Position numbers and translations under genes: made by a program. The notes beneath the pieces are model-generated. The model worked only from the letters and a program-made list of their open reading frames with translations, was not told the origin of the DNA and searched no databases. This document shows positions 23,790 through 36,079 of a stretch of 64,000 nucleotides of DNA, in pieces. This DNA is from Macrotrachela quadricornifera (Eukaryota > Rotifera > Eurotatoria > Philodinida > Philodinidae): the NCBI GenBank assembly GCA_022393335.1, contig JAJEKB010021337.1:1505452-1569451 (forward strand), given 5' to 3'. Numbering within the stretch: the stretch's first letter is position 1; each line of letters begins with the position of its first letter.

Positions 23790-24330
23790 TAATTCTGTTG
23801 ATGATTATCATTTATAGATGATCGAGTATTTAAGATAAATCTCTTTTTACATTTAACAAAAATTTGAGTAATAATAGGACAAATTAATCTAAGAACAATA
23901 TTAAGACCACCAAATAATCCAGTAATAATTGTAACAATTAATAAAGGATTATTTTTAATTTAATATGTATATTTAAAATAAATTGAATGACATTCTTTAT
24001 AATAATTGTCATATGAAATTGATTTATTCTAATACTTAACCATAATTTCTTGAACAATTGTTTGTAAAGTAATATCTGGAGAAAATTTATTATCTAAAGT
24101 AATATCAAGTAATGAAATATCATTAGAAAAATGAACACCAGCAGCAACAAGAAAAGCTTCTTGAAAACCGTTAAAACAAGTTTGATTATACCAATAAATA
24201 AGTGACGAATCCATAATATAAAATCGAATTGAAATACGTTCATTATTTATTTGAATTATATCTCGTTCATGACTATTCAAGATATTTAATTCCATATGAT
24301 ATTATTTATCAAATTTCTTAAACGAATTTT
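23790..24330 (-). pseudogene. Decayed member of the same family, copy B
   Basis: The C-terminal landmark GLFGGLNIVLRLICPIITQI is encoded at about 23940-23880. Upstream (24295-24029) an open frame gives YNQTCFNGFQEAF and IVQEIMVKY, matching the CLYNQSCIDQL and ELFIEEW regions of copy A. The 5' half is missing, and stops separate the parts. Same strand as copies A and C. Confidence 0.45.
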
Positions 24331-24424
24331 AATTGATAATCCTAAAAGATATAAATAATATTAAAATATTTATTAAAAAAACAAAAAAAAATAAATATTA
24401 CTTTCTATTTGAATATTTTGATCT

Positions 24425-24790
24425 GTGCGTGTTCTTTTAGTTTTTAAAATATAAAATAAAATAAATCAAATAAGAATTAATTAAACGTAAAGCAACATTA
24501 AGTCCTTTGATAAGACTAATAATATTTGTAATAACAAAAATAATATGAAATCTACATGAAATTGAATAAGTACAACAAAAATATATTCAATAAAAAGTTC
24601 ATTTATAATAAATTCAATTTTTGTTTCAGAATTAAATCTACTTAAATCAGAAATTAATCTCCATATTGAACTTAAACTTGTTCGAATATTCACTGATCAT
24701 ATTGTTGATAAATTATTTAGATAGATTAAATTAATCTATTCTTCAGAAACAAAATAACTTGAACAAACTTCATAAAATGATGATTTTTCA
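24425..24790 (-). pseudogene. Decayed member of the same family, copy C
   Basis: The order of landmarks is FYEVCSSYFVSEE near 24770, a segment ending SSIWRLISDLSRFNSE, then IINELFIE, and after a frameshift NIISLIKGLNVALRLIN near 24525-24475. The middle cysteine region of copy A is deleted. The upstream edge abuts the inverted-array element that starts near 24808. Confidence 0.45.
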
Positions 24791-24807
24791 ATGGCTAAAA
24801 ATTAAAT

Positions 24808-26155
24808 GGTCAGTATTTTATTATGAATGGTCAGTAGATTATTCTTCAAATGATCAGTATCTTTTGATCAGTAAAAAATTATTTTTTGATCAGTAATTAA
24901 TTCTAAATATCAGTAGTTAATTTAAAAAATATCAGTATTTATCTATTTTTTGGTTAGTAATTAATTGTTTTTTGATCAGTATTTAATCCTCATTTCGTCA
25001 GTATTTTATTAATTTATATCAGTAGAAAAATAATATCTATATTGAAAGAATTTTATTGAACAAGTAAAGCTTTTTTGGCTTTCAATGGTCTACCACGACG
25101 TCGTTTTTGACCGATGGGAACATTTTTTGCAGCAGGTGGTGGTTTACAATAATTTAATCTAATTGCCATACCAACCACATGTTTACACATAAAGTTTTTA
25201 AAAAATGCTGGACAATTACAAATACCGTCTAACCATTTCGATTGATCTATCGGTAACGTGACAGACCAAATACTAAATAGGATAACTTGATTAGTTGTAG
25301 AATCAAATAACAAGTAAATACCAGCATCACATTGAATTCCTCGACGCTTAACTTTCTTACATCTAAAAAACTTTTTTTTTCTTCCATAGTTGTGTTTGTA
25401 TAATAATAACTCCATTTATTTTCTTTAACTACTGCTTCTTCAGCTTCCCCAATATTGTTAAACATCATATCTTTTATCCAATTTCGTTGTCTTCTTTTTA
25501 TAATTGTGGTGCTTTCATTAACTACCGTTTCATCAGTAGTTATCTCTTCATCCGAAACATAAGTTGGTACTTCATTAATTTCCATTGCAGTTGCCATCGT
25601 CGAACGAAATCAAAGATCATACTGGTAAAAAGTGACTAATCCGACAGATCAAAATGGTTCATATTTTTTTTTTGAGATAGCAGCTATATATATACGTGAA
25701 ATCGCAGGGAAAAGACCCAATGATATTTGGAAGAATACATAAACAGAGGGAAAATACCTGAACTATAACAGGGAAAGAGAAAACTTGGAAAGTACCTTGA
25801 ACCAAAGGAAAGAAAAGGATAGAAGAAAATATATATTAGTCGAATACGTCATCAACGAACAACGTAAACAACATGTTTTTCATTTATACCACCATATTCT
25901 CATCGAAAATAAAGAACTGGTAACTGATGAAATACTATTTATTAAATGATCGAATAGAATTTTAAATGATCAAACTGAATTAATTACTGATATTTTTATT
26001 TTAATACTGATCAAACTATTAATTTACTGACCAAACACAATAATTACTGCCCATTCAATTAAATACTGATATTTTGAATTTTTTACTGATAATTCATATA
26101 AAATACTGATCAAATGTTACTGATAATTCATATTAAAATACTGATCAATTAAATA
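24808..26155. mobile_element. Element bounded by inverted arrays of TGATCAGTA
   Basis: Left array, about 24808-25025: repeated GGTCAGTA/TGATCAGTA/ATCAGTA words spaced 20-35 bp apart and separated by TTAATT. Right array, about 25925-26155: the same words inverted (TACTGATCA, TACTGATA). Between them lies a short coding region with a SWIM zinc finger and an N-terminal DNA-binding-like segment but no catalytic core. This is consistent with an internally deleted Mutator-like element. No flanking duplication was identified. Confidence 0.6.
25053..25597 (-). pseudogene. Core-deleted Mutator-like protein: FLYWCH/GCM-like N-terminus plus SWIM zinc finger
   Basis: Start ATG at 25597. The first 45 residues are acidic, followed by KRRQRNWIKDMMFNNIGEAE and KWSYYYTNT, then (in the next frame) KKFFRCKKVKRRGIQCDAGI. 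This is the W...YYT...RC...CDA pattern of zinc-binding domains at the N-terminus of Mutator-like transposases. The frame changes at a run of nine A (minus strand) near 25371-25379. The second part has a SWIM finger, CNCPAFFKNFMCKH (C.C then C.H), and a basic tail (QKRRRGRPLKAKK) resembling an AT-hook. The 300-residue DDE catalytic region expected between these domains is absent. So the locus keeps both DNA-binding modules but cannot be a transposase. It might be a passive relic or a domesticated repressor-like protein. Confidence 0.55.
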
Positions 26156-28354
26156 CAAGCCTTTTTCAATCAATCAACTTCCACGCCTGAATATAAACAA
26201 AAAAAACATAATGAAACTGATAGAACTACAGTATGTCAAATAGGACAATAATTATTTCATATGAAATTATTATTTTTAATAAAGAACTATCTCTAATATG
26301 GATAGAAATGTGTTTAAGTTCTTACCAGCTGATGGTGCCTCATTCTACTGAAAAACAGTATGTTTCAACTTTTTAAAAATTTTTTTTCATCGGTAAGTTT
26401 TTCTAAACAATAAAAACTTTGATAAAAGAAAATTCTCATCTATATCGTCTATTTTAGCAAATGCATAGTAATCAAACCATAACTGCATCGCAATTTGATC
26501 GTAATCAAACATATGAGCATAGACTTCATTGTTAAAAGTGAGACATTTTTTCCAACAATTAATAAACATAATTATCATCAACATATGTAAAACTTAAAGA
26601 ATATTATCATTTTTAAAGATTTTATTCATACATTATAATTATTGACATAAATGTTTATTTAAGTAAAAATGTTTTTTTTTGAAAAATAGAATACTTTTTC
26701 AATTAACTAATAAATAAGGATATTTTGTTGAAAAAGTTAATCTATTGTATTACTTAATTAAGATGTTATTTCAGAAAGAACAATAATGTATCACTTTTTA
26801 TTTAAACACAAAAAACTATTTACTTAGAAATAATGTCACATTTATGATAAAATTGTTTGAGTTATAATTGATTATTTTTTTAAAATTATGCTTAGTAAAT
26901 GAAGCGTTAAGGAAGAGAAAGAATGATATAATTGTGAATATTTCAGGCAAGGGGTTACTTAATAAGACTATATAGAATAGGGGAAAAGAAAGGAATAAAT
27001 ATATAAAATTTGTATTAAATTAAAATAAAAGAATTTTAATAATTCTAGAGAGCGTTAGTTTTTTCATATAGAATCGATATAAAGATGAGGAGTGTATTAA
27101 TTATATATGAAAACTTAACACTCTTTATAATTATTAAAAACGAAATAATCTCGTGATGATAGTTGTTTTTTCTCTACAGTAGAAAGTGTTTGTTCTTGAT
27201 AAGGAACTGATAGTAGTTCAAAATGTCGAATATTATCCTAAAATATTCATTCAATGAAATATTGCTCCGCTTGCAGGTATTTGCAAAAAGACTTCCACTA
27301 ATTCTTCTATAGATAAGTTTTTTTCTATATAAGTGCTTTTCGAATCTTTTTTTTATAGTGCCGTGGATAGTCCCTGACGAATACTACACAACACTACAAT
27401 TTGATATACGATCTGTTCACTTATAGAAAAAAGAATAAAACAAACATCTCTTTTTCTTGGACAAAGTATTGTGGTGCATTTTTGAGATATTTTCTTTTGT
27501 TTCGCGTATTGGAGAGAAAAGAAAAAGTACTTTTTTTTTACAAACAACTCCTAATTAGTGAACATTTTTCAGGAAAAAAGTCAAAAATGTTGAAATTCCG
27601 ATTATAAGTTTTTTTTCTGCGTTCACGAAGAAGAGATGTGTCTCTTATTTTTTTTTTTTTATAAGTGAACAGATCGAATATCACTGAAAATTCTCGGTTT
27701 GTGAAAGTTTTCGAGGGACTCCTCGGAGACTCACGACAGGCATCTCCGGATATTTCGAAAGTGAAAGTCAACTACGGTAGCTATGCAATGAATTGTAGAG
27801 TAAATAGATTTTATGTTTTCTTTAAATTTGTATAGATGATCGGATTATTTAGTAAATTTCTTATCTTTTCCGTAGAAAATTTGTCATTATGTCTTCTTCT
27901 ACTTGTGTGATTGTCGATACCATTAAAAAAGAAAATATTCCATTACTCATTCATATTTTATTTCATCTATATCATTATAGAGTTGAATGAGAAGTTTTTT
28001 AGGGATGAAATCTAAGAAAATGTTTTAGATTTTTTTCACGTTATTTATAGTCTATAACAATATGATGGTAAGATTGTTGTATAATATCTTGATATATGCT
28101 ATAATGAACTTGTCACACAATTCTTTCACTTAATCCATTTTGTTTTATAATAAAAAATGAAGATAAAATGGTTGTTGAATAGTGATTGATAAAATAAAAA
28201 TAAATGAGATTTTATATTGGAAAAATAATTTTATTCAAAATCATAAATAAAGAATAATTAATTATAATATAAAAATCTTCTTTTGATTTGTGAAGTTCAA
28301 AATCATATTAATAGATTAGTAAATAAAAAAGAGTTTTATACTATATACCAAAAA
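26156..28354. other. AT-rich intergenic region
   Basis: No gene recognised. One inverted-repeat element is listed separately. A poly-AT region (28200-28350) lies downstream of the FAD-oxidase stop codon. Confidence 0.4.
27395..27690. repeat. Short inverted-repeat element (MITE-like)
   Basis: CGATCTGTTCACTTATA at about 27410 is matched by TATAAGTGAACAGATCG at about 27660. The similarity continues inward for about 60 bp through A-rich DNA to CATCTCTTTTTC and its inverted counterpart. No coding capacity. Ends and target duplication are not clear. Confidence 0.5.
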
Positions 28355-30270
28355 TTAAAATCTAAATCCTCCAGCTAAACACATAACATTATTAGGATCC
28401 CATAATTGACGAATGGTTTTTAATCTATCTACATTATCTCCATACATCATTTCAAGAGGAGTAGTTTCTAGAGCATAATTTGGATAAAGAATTTGTTTTG
28501 AATTGCCGACATCTTGACCATCTTCTATTGCTGACTGTAAAATAGTATTAGCAGCAATTTCCATTTTATTAATTAAATATTGATCACTAGTAATTAATTG
28601 CCAACCAAAATGAATGAGAATGGGAAAAACTGGATTATTTGATGAATGAGGATATGCTCCATCTGTTGAATTATCAAAATATGAAAATAAAAATGGTTCA
28701 ATAACAAATGTAACAAAAGTATCTGCCATTGTAACTAATTGTAAGCTGTAACTAATTGACAAGTGTTTAATTGTATTGATCACTGGAATTGAAAGATTTA
28801 AAACTGATACAGAATGAAAACGAGCACTAAAAATAAAATATTTTCATTTTATATAGAATTATAAACTGGTATATAGATTGATAGTGAGCAATGAGGTTTT
28901 ATCATAGCGAAAATTCAGTAGTAACTGAAAAAGATTCTTAGGATAAAAATAAGATGTATCATTTACCGCATATATTGACCAAGAAAAATCGGTGAATCTT
29001 CAACAAATGACACATATGAACGAGATTTAAGTGTTCCAATATAAAAAATATTCTTAAAATCTTTGAAAACACTATCAGGAGCTGTTGGAGCATCATAAAA
29101 TAGGGTAACATTCATCGTTGGTATACCTTTAAATGAAGTAATAGATGCTAATATTTGAGCTTTAGGATCTCTATTTATCGTTTGAAATTTAATCATAGCA
29201 TTCAATGCATTATTAAATTGAAATGGACCATAGAATATATTTCCACCATAAACATCAGTTTGTATTAATGCACGCATATTAAAATTAATAACAATACCAA
29301 AATTATTCAAACCACCTTTAAGACCGAAAAATATATCTGAATTTGATTGATTATTTATATATACAATATTTCCATCTGGAGTAATTACCTAAAATAACAT
29401 ATATATTCAAATCCCATTCAATTTAAGTAAATCTTACTTTATATTCCAATATATTATCTATGGTAAGACCATATTGATTTGATTTCCATCCATAACCACC
29501 ACCTAATGCTAATCCTCCAACACCAACACTTGGCACTCTACCACCAAGAACACTGATATTATAAGGTTCTAATGCTTTATAAACATCTACCCAAGTAAGT
29601 CCTGGACCTACATCAACGGTTTTATTATTTTCATGATAAATAACTTGACGAAAACGACGCAAACTGATATGAACACCTTTTGTTGAACTAAATCCAGGAT
29701 TTAAATTATGTCCACCACTTTTAATAGAAAAAGGAACACGATTTTCTCCAATTATTTTCATCTAAATTTAAATATAATATCAAATTGTATTCCTAAATAT
29801 AACAACGATCTATTCTGCTTACAATTTTAGCCACATCAACATCTGTTCCAGGTTCGACAGTGCAAACTGATAATGTAATTGCACTTCTACTATAGTGATT
29901 AATATCCTCATAGTATGTTAAACTATTTGCATAGAATACTTGAGAGTTATTACTAATATTCATTTTGATCATCTCACAAACAATAAAAATTTTTGTTATG
30001 TTAGTTTCTTCTAAAGTAATAAATATTCTTTTAATAACAATCATCAGAATAATATTTTATACATTATATAGAATTTATTAATACATTTTATTTTTTTATT
30101 TGAGAAGTATAAAAATCATGAAATTACTTACCACTACAATTGTTTGTTATTGTAAGATTTTCATTATTTGTATCGGATTGATTTAAATTTGTAGATGAAA
30201 TTGTGGAAAATGTATTGATTAATAGTACAAATACTAACAATCCACCATAAATTATCCAAAACATATTCAT
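28355..30270 (-). CDS. FAD-linked oxidoreductase (PCMH/BBE type), five exons
   Basis: Exons are 30270-30132, 29938-29823, 29761-29438, 29388-28967 and 28826-28355. All borders are GT-AG and the phases join to give 490 aa. The second exon's acceptor is the least certain. Residues 1-25 are a hydrophobic signal or anchor. The FAD domain has PFSIKSGGHNLNPG, where the His is expected to carry FAD covalently, and GLTWVDVYKAL, then PSVGVGGLALGGGYG. The substrate domain follows. The C-terminus has the berberine-bridge-enzyme signature (YPNYALETTPLEMMYGDN, then RLKTIRQLWDPNNV). Such enzymes oxidise secondary metabolites or sugars with oxygen, probably here in the secretory route. In bdelloids many such genes resemble fungal ones, so acquisition by transfer is plausible. 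No disabling change seen. Confidence 0.8.
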
Positions 30271-33060
30271 GATAAAACTTCGTCTACAATACTTTTTTAT
30301 TTATAGATTGTAATACTCCCGGTTAAACAGTGCTATATATATGATGTTTGAGTTTTTTTCGTACTTTGTCCTTAACTCCGGCATCATGTTGCACTTTGCT
30401 CTAATCTATTGTTCTTTTCTTCTCTCCAATATACAAGGATATGTTTTGTATAAAAACAATGCGATTTTCGATAGAAAGAAATATAATAAAGTGTAATTCA
30501 ATCCTCACTAGAACCTTTTCAATCAAAAATAGACGCAATATACAAACAATAATTCGCACTCATTTACTTTTCATTCATATTTACATGAAGAAAAAAAACA
30601 AAAATGATTGATTTGATTATTAATGCAAACGTACAAATATTTATTTAAAGTGACGAAGAAGACTTACGGTTTTCATCAACTACCAAATTTACTTTGAAAG
30701 TGTCACATTTTTAATAAACTAAAAAATCGCTCCTGTTTTATGACATTTCAAATTCCTTGTATTACAAAAAAAAAAACTAGAAGAAACGAGAGATACAAGC
30801 AAAATTTCATGTATCTGAACTATCATCATCGCTTTCTTCATGCGTTGTTTCAATTACTTCTTGAACATATTTATCTAAGATTTTAAATATATCTTCATAT
30901 GTTTTGAAAGTAATTGCTTGCCAGATATTCCCATCATTAAATTGTGGATATCAACAACTCGAAATCTTGTATTATTATCACGTATAGAATTTTTTTTGTT
31001 CAGTCGAATTCAGTACAGCATGTCTTACCGATACGTGCAAAATTTCCACATCAAATTGTTTAACAATTTCATCAACTTTTAAAGAAAGAATAGTGTATAA
31101 CATGTGCTTATAATATTTTTATTTTGTTTATTTTACATTATCTAACTCATGGATCTTAGATTCAACTCAAGTAATATACCGAATCCAGATCGGATATACT
31201 CGAATATGGTTCTAACTTTTCTGACATATCATTCGTCATTATCTACTGATATATATTTTCTTCTATTGTCATCGATGGCTCGTTTTCACATCAAAGTAAA
31301 AACAAATAAAAAACTAACGGTACTCTTATATGTAATAATACAGAGTATTTTTCTAGTAATCTATTCTTGCCAAATAGAATAGAAAGAAGAAAAAGTGAAT
31401 TTGATAAAAGAAGAAAATGAAAAAGCAAGCGCACATCTATTAATAATATTATTAGAAAGAATGTATCATTCTGATTACATCTTTGAAATTTTGTACAATG
31501 GTTAATTCTTTGTATCTTTAATTTGAGTTTACAATTATTTAACTTAATCCATGTAACTGATCTTTCGTGATATGCCTTAATTATGAGTAAAAACAATTTT
31601 GATTACTAAATTGCAAAAGACATCTACAAGCCAATATCGAATTTCAACTATCTTTCATTGACAAATATAAATAATTTTGATAAAATGTCTGTCTTTCTCA
31701 CCTGATGAGTTACATTATTTTATCTTGTCTTATTCTTTGTTTAATGATAAACTAAATGTGTGTGTTTTTATCTGAGTCGACATGAGTCATTCCATAACAA
31801 ATAAAAGTCTATTGGATGTAAAGACAGCGCTCACTTAATATTATCAGTGTGCTGAATTCAGGTTTCTGCGTAAAACAACATAGTTAAGCAAAATTTATTT
31901 GTTGGAAAAAATATTTTTCTTTCTTCAAAGTAAGACAAATTTAGAAAAATTATAGATTATATTTTTTAAAGAATTAGTGGATACTATTTCTGCTACATTT
32001 TTTCTTTTATTATATATGAGTTATCACCACCCTCCATGAAATGTAATCAAGATTAATAGTTAACCAGAGTTTTTCTAATTGCTTCCAATAAATCCTCAAT
32101 ATATTTCTGGTCAGCTCCTTTACGAATATGATGATGTTATGAATATTTGAAACATATTGTTTATAGTATAATGAGTTGCTCGTTCGAAATACTGCTTTGC
32201 ACAATTTTCTCTATGAGTTTCTGTGAAAAAATCAGTAACGGCAAAAATCACTGTATGAAAATCTGTTGGTCATGAGTCCCACGTGAAAACAAAAGCTGGT
32301 ATTTAAATATTTCTGTTTCCGTCTTTTTACTTCATATCTATAGATAGCTAAAATAATTACCCAAATCAATTAAATATCATTGCTACCGACTATCGTTCGA
32401 TCATGTTCTTCTATTTTATAATAACAGTATAGGAAATCGCTTGTGAGTGTTATAATCATCATAATGAATGAAATTCTTAGAATATTTGTTGAACATTGTT
32501 TTTAAAAATTTCTACTATTGATTCGAACATGAAGAAAATCACTTTCATTCGTAGTCATAGTAAAAGAGTTTCCGATTTATTTAGAAATCACGAGAAAAGA
32601 TGTTAATAAATGAGATGACTATTACCGTGTATAGAACAAAGTATAGAATAACTAGCAAGAGTCCATGCATACTGCATAGCAGTCCTCTAAAGTTTCACAT
32701 TTGTCCTTTAGCCTTGATTCGTTAATAGACAATCAGACAGTTCGCATGGCATATATCGACAGATCTTATACGCCCGTAGTCTTACCCTGTTGTAGCCTTA
32801 TCTACTTATTCCTTATACCATTATCTCTCTATACTTGTTTAGTTTTATTCTTTATGCCCTTATAGCCTTAGCCTCTTATCCTCTTTAGCCCTTTAGTCTT
32901 TTTCGCTTACAATCTTATTTGATCTTTAATCTTTGATCTGGCACAGACAGACACTGAACATTATATATATATATATATATATAGGTTGTTATATTCGATT
33001 ATTTGTGTTTTGCATATAGACTACACTTCGATTCACTCATCTGATCATTGATCCCTGGAC
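30271..33060. other. Intergenic with one orphan coding fragment
   Basis: The proximal part (30271-30420) is the presumed promoter of the FAD oxidase. A short minus-strand frame near 30946-30806 reads NIWQAITFKTYEDIFKIL and ends EETTH-like/acidic DDDSSDT-stop. It looks like the tail of a lost gene. From 32760 to 32930 CTTATAGCCTTAG-like words form a degenerate array. Confidence 0.35.
32962..32983. repeat. TA microsatellite
   Basis: About eleven consecutive TA dinucleotides just upstream of the B-box gene. A similar but interrupted TA/TC run occurs at 41236-41268. Confidence 0.8.
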
Positions 33061-34195
33061 ATGGCCTCAAATTGTGAAACAACAGAAACAGAATGTAAGC
33101 TTTCATACACATCCATAAAATGATGTTTAGTTTAACAGCAAGATCAGTGATAGAACTGGATATTAGATTCTCTATATTTCTTATAAAAATCATTACCTTG
33201 ATTAAATCAATTTTATTTCATTTCAATATTCAAAAGACTGGAATTTTGTCGTTCATATCAATTCTCTTGTTCATTATATATTTTAGTTCCATCTATATGT
33301 TGCGATTGTCTAACAGCTGAAGCTGAATATTGGTGTAATACATGTAACAATGCCTATTGTGAAATCTGTTGCAAAGAAGTTCATCAACGACGGGCATTTT
33401 CAAACCATCAAACAACATTAATTGGAGCAAAGTCAGTTGAAGTGGTGAAATGCCAGATACACAATAACCAATCAATAAAATATTGGTGTCATACTTGTGA
33501 AATACTTGCTTGTGTGAAGTGTTTAGTGGCAGAACATAAAAATCATAAATGTGCTTTGGTTGAAACAGTGGCGAAAGATGTATCAACAGAGGTTTAGATC
33601 AAATTATACTTTTTCTTTTTTTTATCAATCCTGTTATTCTTCTCATTTACTTTAGGTGAGAAGTAACCTCGAACAGGTTCAATCATCTTTAAACGACAAT
33701 ATGAAACATGTAGTAGAAATGATAGGTGAAACTGAAAAAATGAATACTGAAATAATTACGAACACTTTTGAATTGTTACGTATGATAATTAATGAAGAAG
33801 AGAAAGCATTAAAACAACAGATTTTAGAAGTTGAAATAAAGAACAAGACAACGATTGAAGAATATCAAACACAATTAAAGAGCAAGGAACAAGATTTGAA
33901 TGAAAAAAAATTATATTTTGAATCTATTGTTTTGGCTAATGATCATGTCAAATTAATACAAACTAAAGAACAATTAATAAATCATTCGAATGAAATTACG
34001 AAAGAATTAGATGAATTAAAACCACCCATTAAAACTGAATATCAATTGAATGGAATTGATCAATTTCAAGCTAATATTGATGATTTAATCAAACAAATTC
34101 ATATTGTCGTACATACAACAAGTATTTTTTCAACATATTCCCATCCATTCATTATGAATAGTAGAATTAGATTGATATCAACAACTTCTCGATAG
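33061..34195 (+). CDS. B-box zinc-finger / coiled-coil protein (TRIM-like without RING), three exons
   Basis: Exons 33061-33094, 33287-33591 and 33656-34195 join in phase to 292 aa. Two B-box modules follow a short N-terminus. The first runs from CCDCLTAEAEYWCNTC through AYCEICCKEVH. The second runs from CQIHNNQSIKYWCHTCEILA through CVKCLVAEHKNHKC. Cys/His ligands are in the right order for zinc binding. Exon 3 is a long charged coiled coil (about residues 115-230). The protein ends soon after it, without the RING, NHL or SPRY domains seen in TRIM ligases; bdelloid relatives often carry a C-terminal NHL propeller, so this may be a short paralogue. It would act as a scaffold rather than a ligase. 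The second donor (GAG|GTTTAG) is weaker than the first. No stops or frameshifts. Confidence 0.8.
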
Positions 34196-34814
34196 AAAGA
34201 AATTAAAGTGTACTTGCAATTGATAAAAGAAAGCAAAAGATCTCAGTAGAGTGTCAGATTAAATGGCGATGTCTGCATTTCCTGTTTTAATATCTGTAGC
34301 AATTCAAATGTGCGTCGTGAAATATTAGTTTTCCCCCTTTCTTCTCAGCGACTTTAAGTCCGATCGAACTGAAAATTTTTTTGATGATACCTCAACTGAT
34401 TTGTGAATGGATTTTTTTACCAATAAATTTTGGCAATCTTCATAAAAGTTTTAGCATCCTGAAAACACCGGGTTTTCGACGAGGTTTGCAGTATTAGGAA
34501 TATCTTCGAAAAAAAAGAAATACATCCCACGACTGAGTACTTCGACCTACAGTAAAAATTTCAGCTCAAAATAGTGAAACCTGTGGATTTGTGGGAGGGG
34601 AATCTTGGAGTCTTCAGCAGTCCATGAGTATGAGGCTGGACAACTTCTATTCTACTCATCAATATTTATCTACCCTAACAGTTTCAAATTCAACAGACTT
34701 CGCGCTCCTGATACTTAAAGACAGGCGCCTAATGAAATAGTTCGATGGAAATCAATGAATCTACTTTATTTAACTCGTTTAGAAAATTGCAATCATTTTT
34801 CGAAACAATTCTAT
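34196..34814. other. Intergenic between B-box gene and GAGTACTC element
   Basis: No gene, RNA or repeat supported. Confidence 0.35.
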
Positions 34815-36079
34815 CCCTAGTGAAACTACTCATCAAGCGAGTACGACTTGCCAGCGTGAGTACTCAAATTACTCGCCCGAGTACTCGAGCATTTTTATGT
34901 GTATTTATACTTTTCGGGTACTACAGCAAGTACTCATATGAGTTGTTCCTTTAAGATTTACTCGCAGACAAAAATATGAGTACTCAATGTAGTACTCATA
35001 CGAGTTTTTTCCAGAATATTTAACAAAGCATTTATGCACTAACATAAAAAAAATAGGATAAGGTTGTGTAATAAATAAAAATGATCTAATTAAATACAAA
35101 ATAGAAAAGAATTATTTTAACGACTTATCTTTTTATCCTCCATTCTTTTCTGATGAGTCATTCATACTGCTTTAATGAATGGTTGTTTCAGAAATACAAA
35201 AATGACTTTTCATTTTCAATTGTTCATTTATCGAGTAAGATTAAATATTGATTTAAATATATAAGCAATAATTCGTTCAATTTCATTTCCTAAATTTTAG
35301 ATAAAATGTTGTTTTACATTAATCGACAGTATTTTTAGATTAATTGAGAAAATTAATGATAGAATCGTCGAATAATAATTGTTGATACAAATCAGTTAGA
35401 ATTCAATGTTCTGAGGACATGTGCGTCAAATTAAAAACATTTTTTTTATTTTCTATTCATTTTTTTTATATCTTATTAAGTTCAATCTAGCTATGAATGT
35501 AAAATGTGAGTTCATTTTTTTCGTAATGATCTATAGTATACATTAATTGTTATCGTATATTTTTAATTTCATCAGTAATTTCTTATCCTTCTTCTGATTA
35601 ATGTTGTATTGTTCGCAATAGTTATGTTTGTTTACTCCTTTTCTATGTTCTAAAGATGAAAATTCATCTCTATACTTTGTTTAACAAAAAAGTTGACGTC
35701 ATGCAGCATATTTAGTTCTCTACTTTCATATTTTTCTCAAAGTTTCGTAATGTATGGCTGTATATTTTGTTATTGATTATATATTAAAATAAAGTAGATA
35801 GAGTACAACTGTACTGAACAAAATATAAATCTATGAGTATTTTAAATAACCTACTAAAGTACACAAAAAAAGCATATGAGTACTCAAAAAATACTCAAAA
35901 TTATACGGCGAGTACTCGAATTTTAAGCATGAGTACTCGATGGTTGCACTCAGATACTCAGATTTTAGCACGAGTACTACTAATGAGTACTCAAAACCCA
36001 CGAGTACTCATGAGTACTCGCGGCATTTTCTAGCGTGAGTACTTTTTGAGTACTCTCTTAATGAGTACCTTCACTAGGG
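34815..36079. mobile_element. Non-autonomous element with inverted GAGTACTC arrays
   Basis: The left end CCCTAGTGAAACTACTCATC (34815) and right end ATGAGTACCTTCACTAGGG (ending 36079) are inverted copies with few differences. Each end holds many copies of the self-complementary octamer GAGTACTC or near-forms (34840-35010 and 35875-36060). The centre is AT-rich and non-coding. No duplication longer than AT flanks it. Confidence 0.65.

Noticed and set aside
35833..36033. Ser/Thr-rich short frame
   Set aside because: Translation of the GAGTACTC array.
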